Part shown: positions 5,438 to 6,078 of the stretch, in pieces
Position numbering within the stretch: the stretch's first letter is position 1
Layout of the letters: every line of letters starts with the position of its first letter
DNA from: Nitrospirota bacterium
Lineage (GTDB): Bacteria; Nitrospirota; UBA9217
Assembly (NCBI GenBank): GCA_017885365.1
Contig: JAFNGD010000218.1
Span: forward strand, 6,928 to 13,005
Reading direction: 5' to 3'
Length of the DNA stretch: 6,078 nt
Notes under the pieces: generated by a model
Databases searched by the model: none
What the model was told of the DNA's origin: nothing
Seen by the model: the letters and a program-made list of their open reading frames with translations, nothing else
Position numbers and translations under genes: made by a program

Positions 5438-6078
5438 TTAGACGACCACGTTCACCAGTTTCCCCTGAACAACGATCACCTTCTTCGGCGTCTTCCCGGC
5501 AAGATGTTCCTTCACCTTGGGATCGGCAAGCGCCGCGATCTCGATATCCTTGTCGGACGTGCCGGCAGGCAGCGTGAGCTTGCTCCGCACCTTGCCGTTC
5601 ACCTGGACCACCACGGTCACTGACCTGGCGACGACGGCCGCGGGATCGAAGGCCGGCCACGAGGCCTGGGCGACGCTGTCGGTGTTCCCGAGGCCCTCCC
5701 ACAGTTCCTCGGCGAAATGCGGGGCAAAGGGCGAGAGGAGCAGCGTCAGTGCTTCCAGAGCGGACCGCAGGACCGGAAGCTTGTCGGCCTCCACGCCCTT
5801 CGCCGTGTAGTCGTAGACCTCGTTCACCATCTCCATCAGCGCGGCGATGGCCGTGTTGAAATGGAACTCCCGCTCGATGTCCTCAGTCACCTTCTTGATG
5901 GTCAGATGGGTCTTGCGGTACAAGGGATCGCCTGTGGCCTCACTGCCCGCCGGCCTCACCTTCCCGATCTGGCCGTGGAACCTGTGGACCAGCGCCCAGA
6001 TACGGTGGAGGAACCGGTATGCCCCGTCCACGCCCTGATCGTTCCATTCAAGATCGCGCTCCGGCGGCGCGGCAAAGA
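5438..6078 (-). CDS. leuS: Leucyl-tRNA synthetase, C-terminal part (runs off the right edge)
   Basis: LeuRS charges tRNA-Leu with leucine in the cytoplasm. The window holds the last 212 complete codons. The frame is open to the edge, so the internal GTG at 6029-6031 is not a start. The upstream residues read FAAPPERDLEWNDQGVDGAY, a typical LeuRS segment just after the catalytic core's KMSKS loop (itself off the window). Next comes the all-helical anticodon-binding domain, with RFLHRIWALV, HLTIKKVTEDIEREFHFNTA and LLSPFAPHFAEELWEGLG. The C-terminal domain carries VVVQVNGKVRSKLTLPAG and ends GKLVNVVV, as expected for full-length bacterial enzymes. The TAA stop (5438-5440) is 25 bases from the chosen lptE start, and the genes are likely cotranscribed. 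Confidence 0.97.
   Translation of the reverse strand, partial: FAAPPERDLEWNDQGVDGAYRFLHRIWALVHRFHGQIGKVRPAGSEATGDPLYRKTHLTIKKVTEDIEREFHFNTAIAALMEMVNEVYDYTAKGVEADKLPVLRSALEALTLLLSPFAPHFAEELWEGLGNTDSVAQASWPAFDPAAVVARSVTVVVQVNGKVRSKLTLPAGTSDKDIEIAALADPKVKEHLAGKTPKKVIVVQGKLVNVVV

Noticed and set aside
4873..5577. Long plus-strand open frame of 234 codons opposite lptE and the end of leuS
   Set aside because: Shadow of recognised minus-strand genes. It spans two of them and their junction and has no recognisable domain.

Overview
This window is a stretch of chromosomal housekeeping genes from a GC-rich bacterium (near 60% G+C by eye) with a Gram-negative envelope: it carries the LPS-assembly lipoprotein LptE and the lipid II flippase MurJ. 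The order leuS-lptE-holA, then rpsT, then murJ is the kind of arrangement I associate with Deltaproteobacteria (Desulfobacterota, Geobacter-like) and Nitrospirota. The short GA-rich and GCACTCC-type quasi-repeats at gene junctions also fit such genomes. This taxonomic placement is inference.

Layout from the right edge, reading the minus strand: the 3' part of leuS (leucyl-tRNA synthetase), then lptE, then holA (DNA polymerase III delta subunit) form one co-directional block. rpsT (ribosomal protein S20) is on the plus strand between 3427 and 3696, with its own promoter and a strong hairpin terminator that separates it from the converging holA. Divergent from rpsT, on the minus strand, are murJ, an O6-alkylguanine-DNA alkyltransferase (ogt/MGMT family), a glyoxalase II-like metallo-beta-lactamase-fold hydrolase, and the 5' end of guaB (IMP dehydrogenase), which has its own promoter.

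The most notable feature is the alkyltransferase gene at 1002-1535. Its reading frame contains a TGA exactly where the family has its methyl-accepting cysteine (the PCHR motif reads P-TGA-HR). The frame then continues for 38 well-conserved codons to a TAG. Twenty nucleotides after the TGA is the loop of a 7-bp hairpin. The loop, AGGUUC, closely resembles that of the E. coli fdhF selenocysteine insertion element (AGGUCU). I read this as a selenoprotein: a DNA-repair alkyltransferase whose single-use active-site nucleophile is selenocysteine. Ordinary gene calling would split it, truncate it just before the active site, or call it a pseudogene.

The other genes look intact and ordinary. Secondary points of interest are an 8-bp-period repeat across the murJ stop codon, a 7-bp-period repeat that appears to supply the ribosome binding site and start of lptE, and a pair of direct repeats plus an inverted repeat in the murJ leader. 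No gap between genes exceeds 300 bases. The longest (3175-3426) holds the divergent murJ and rpsT control regions.
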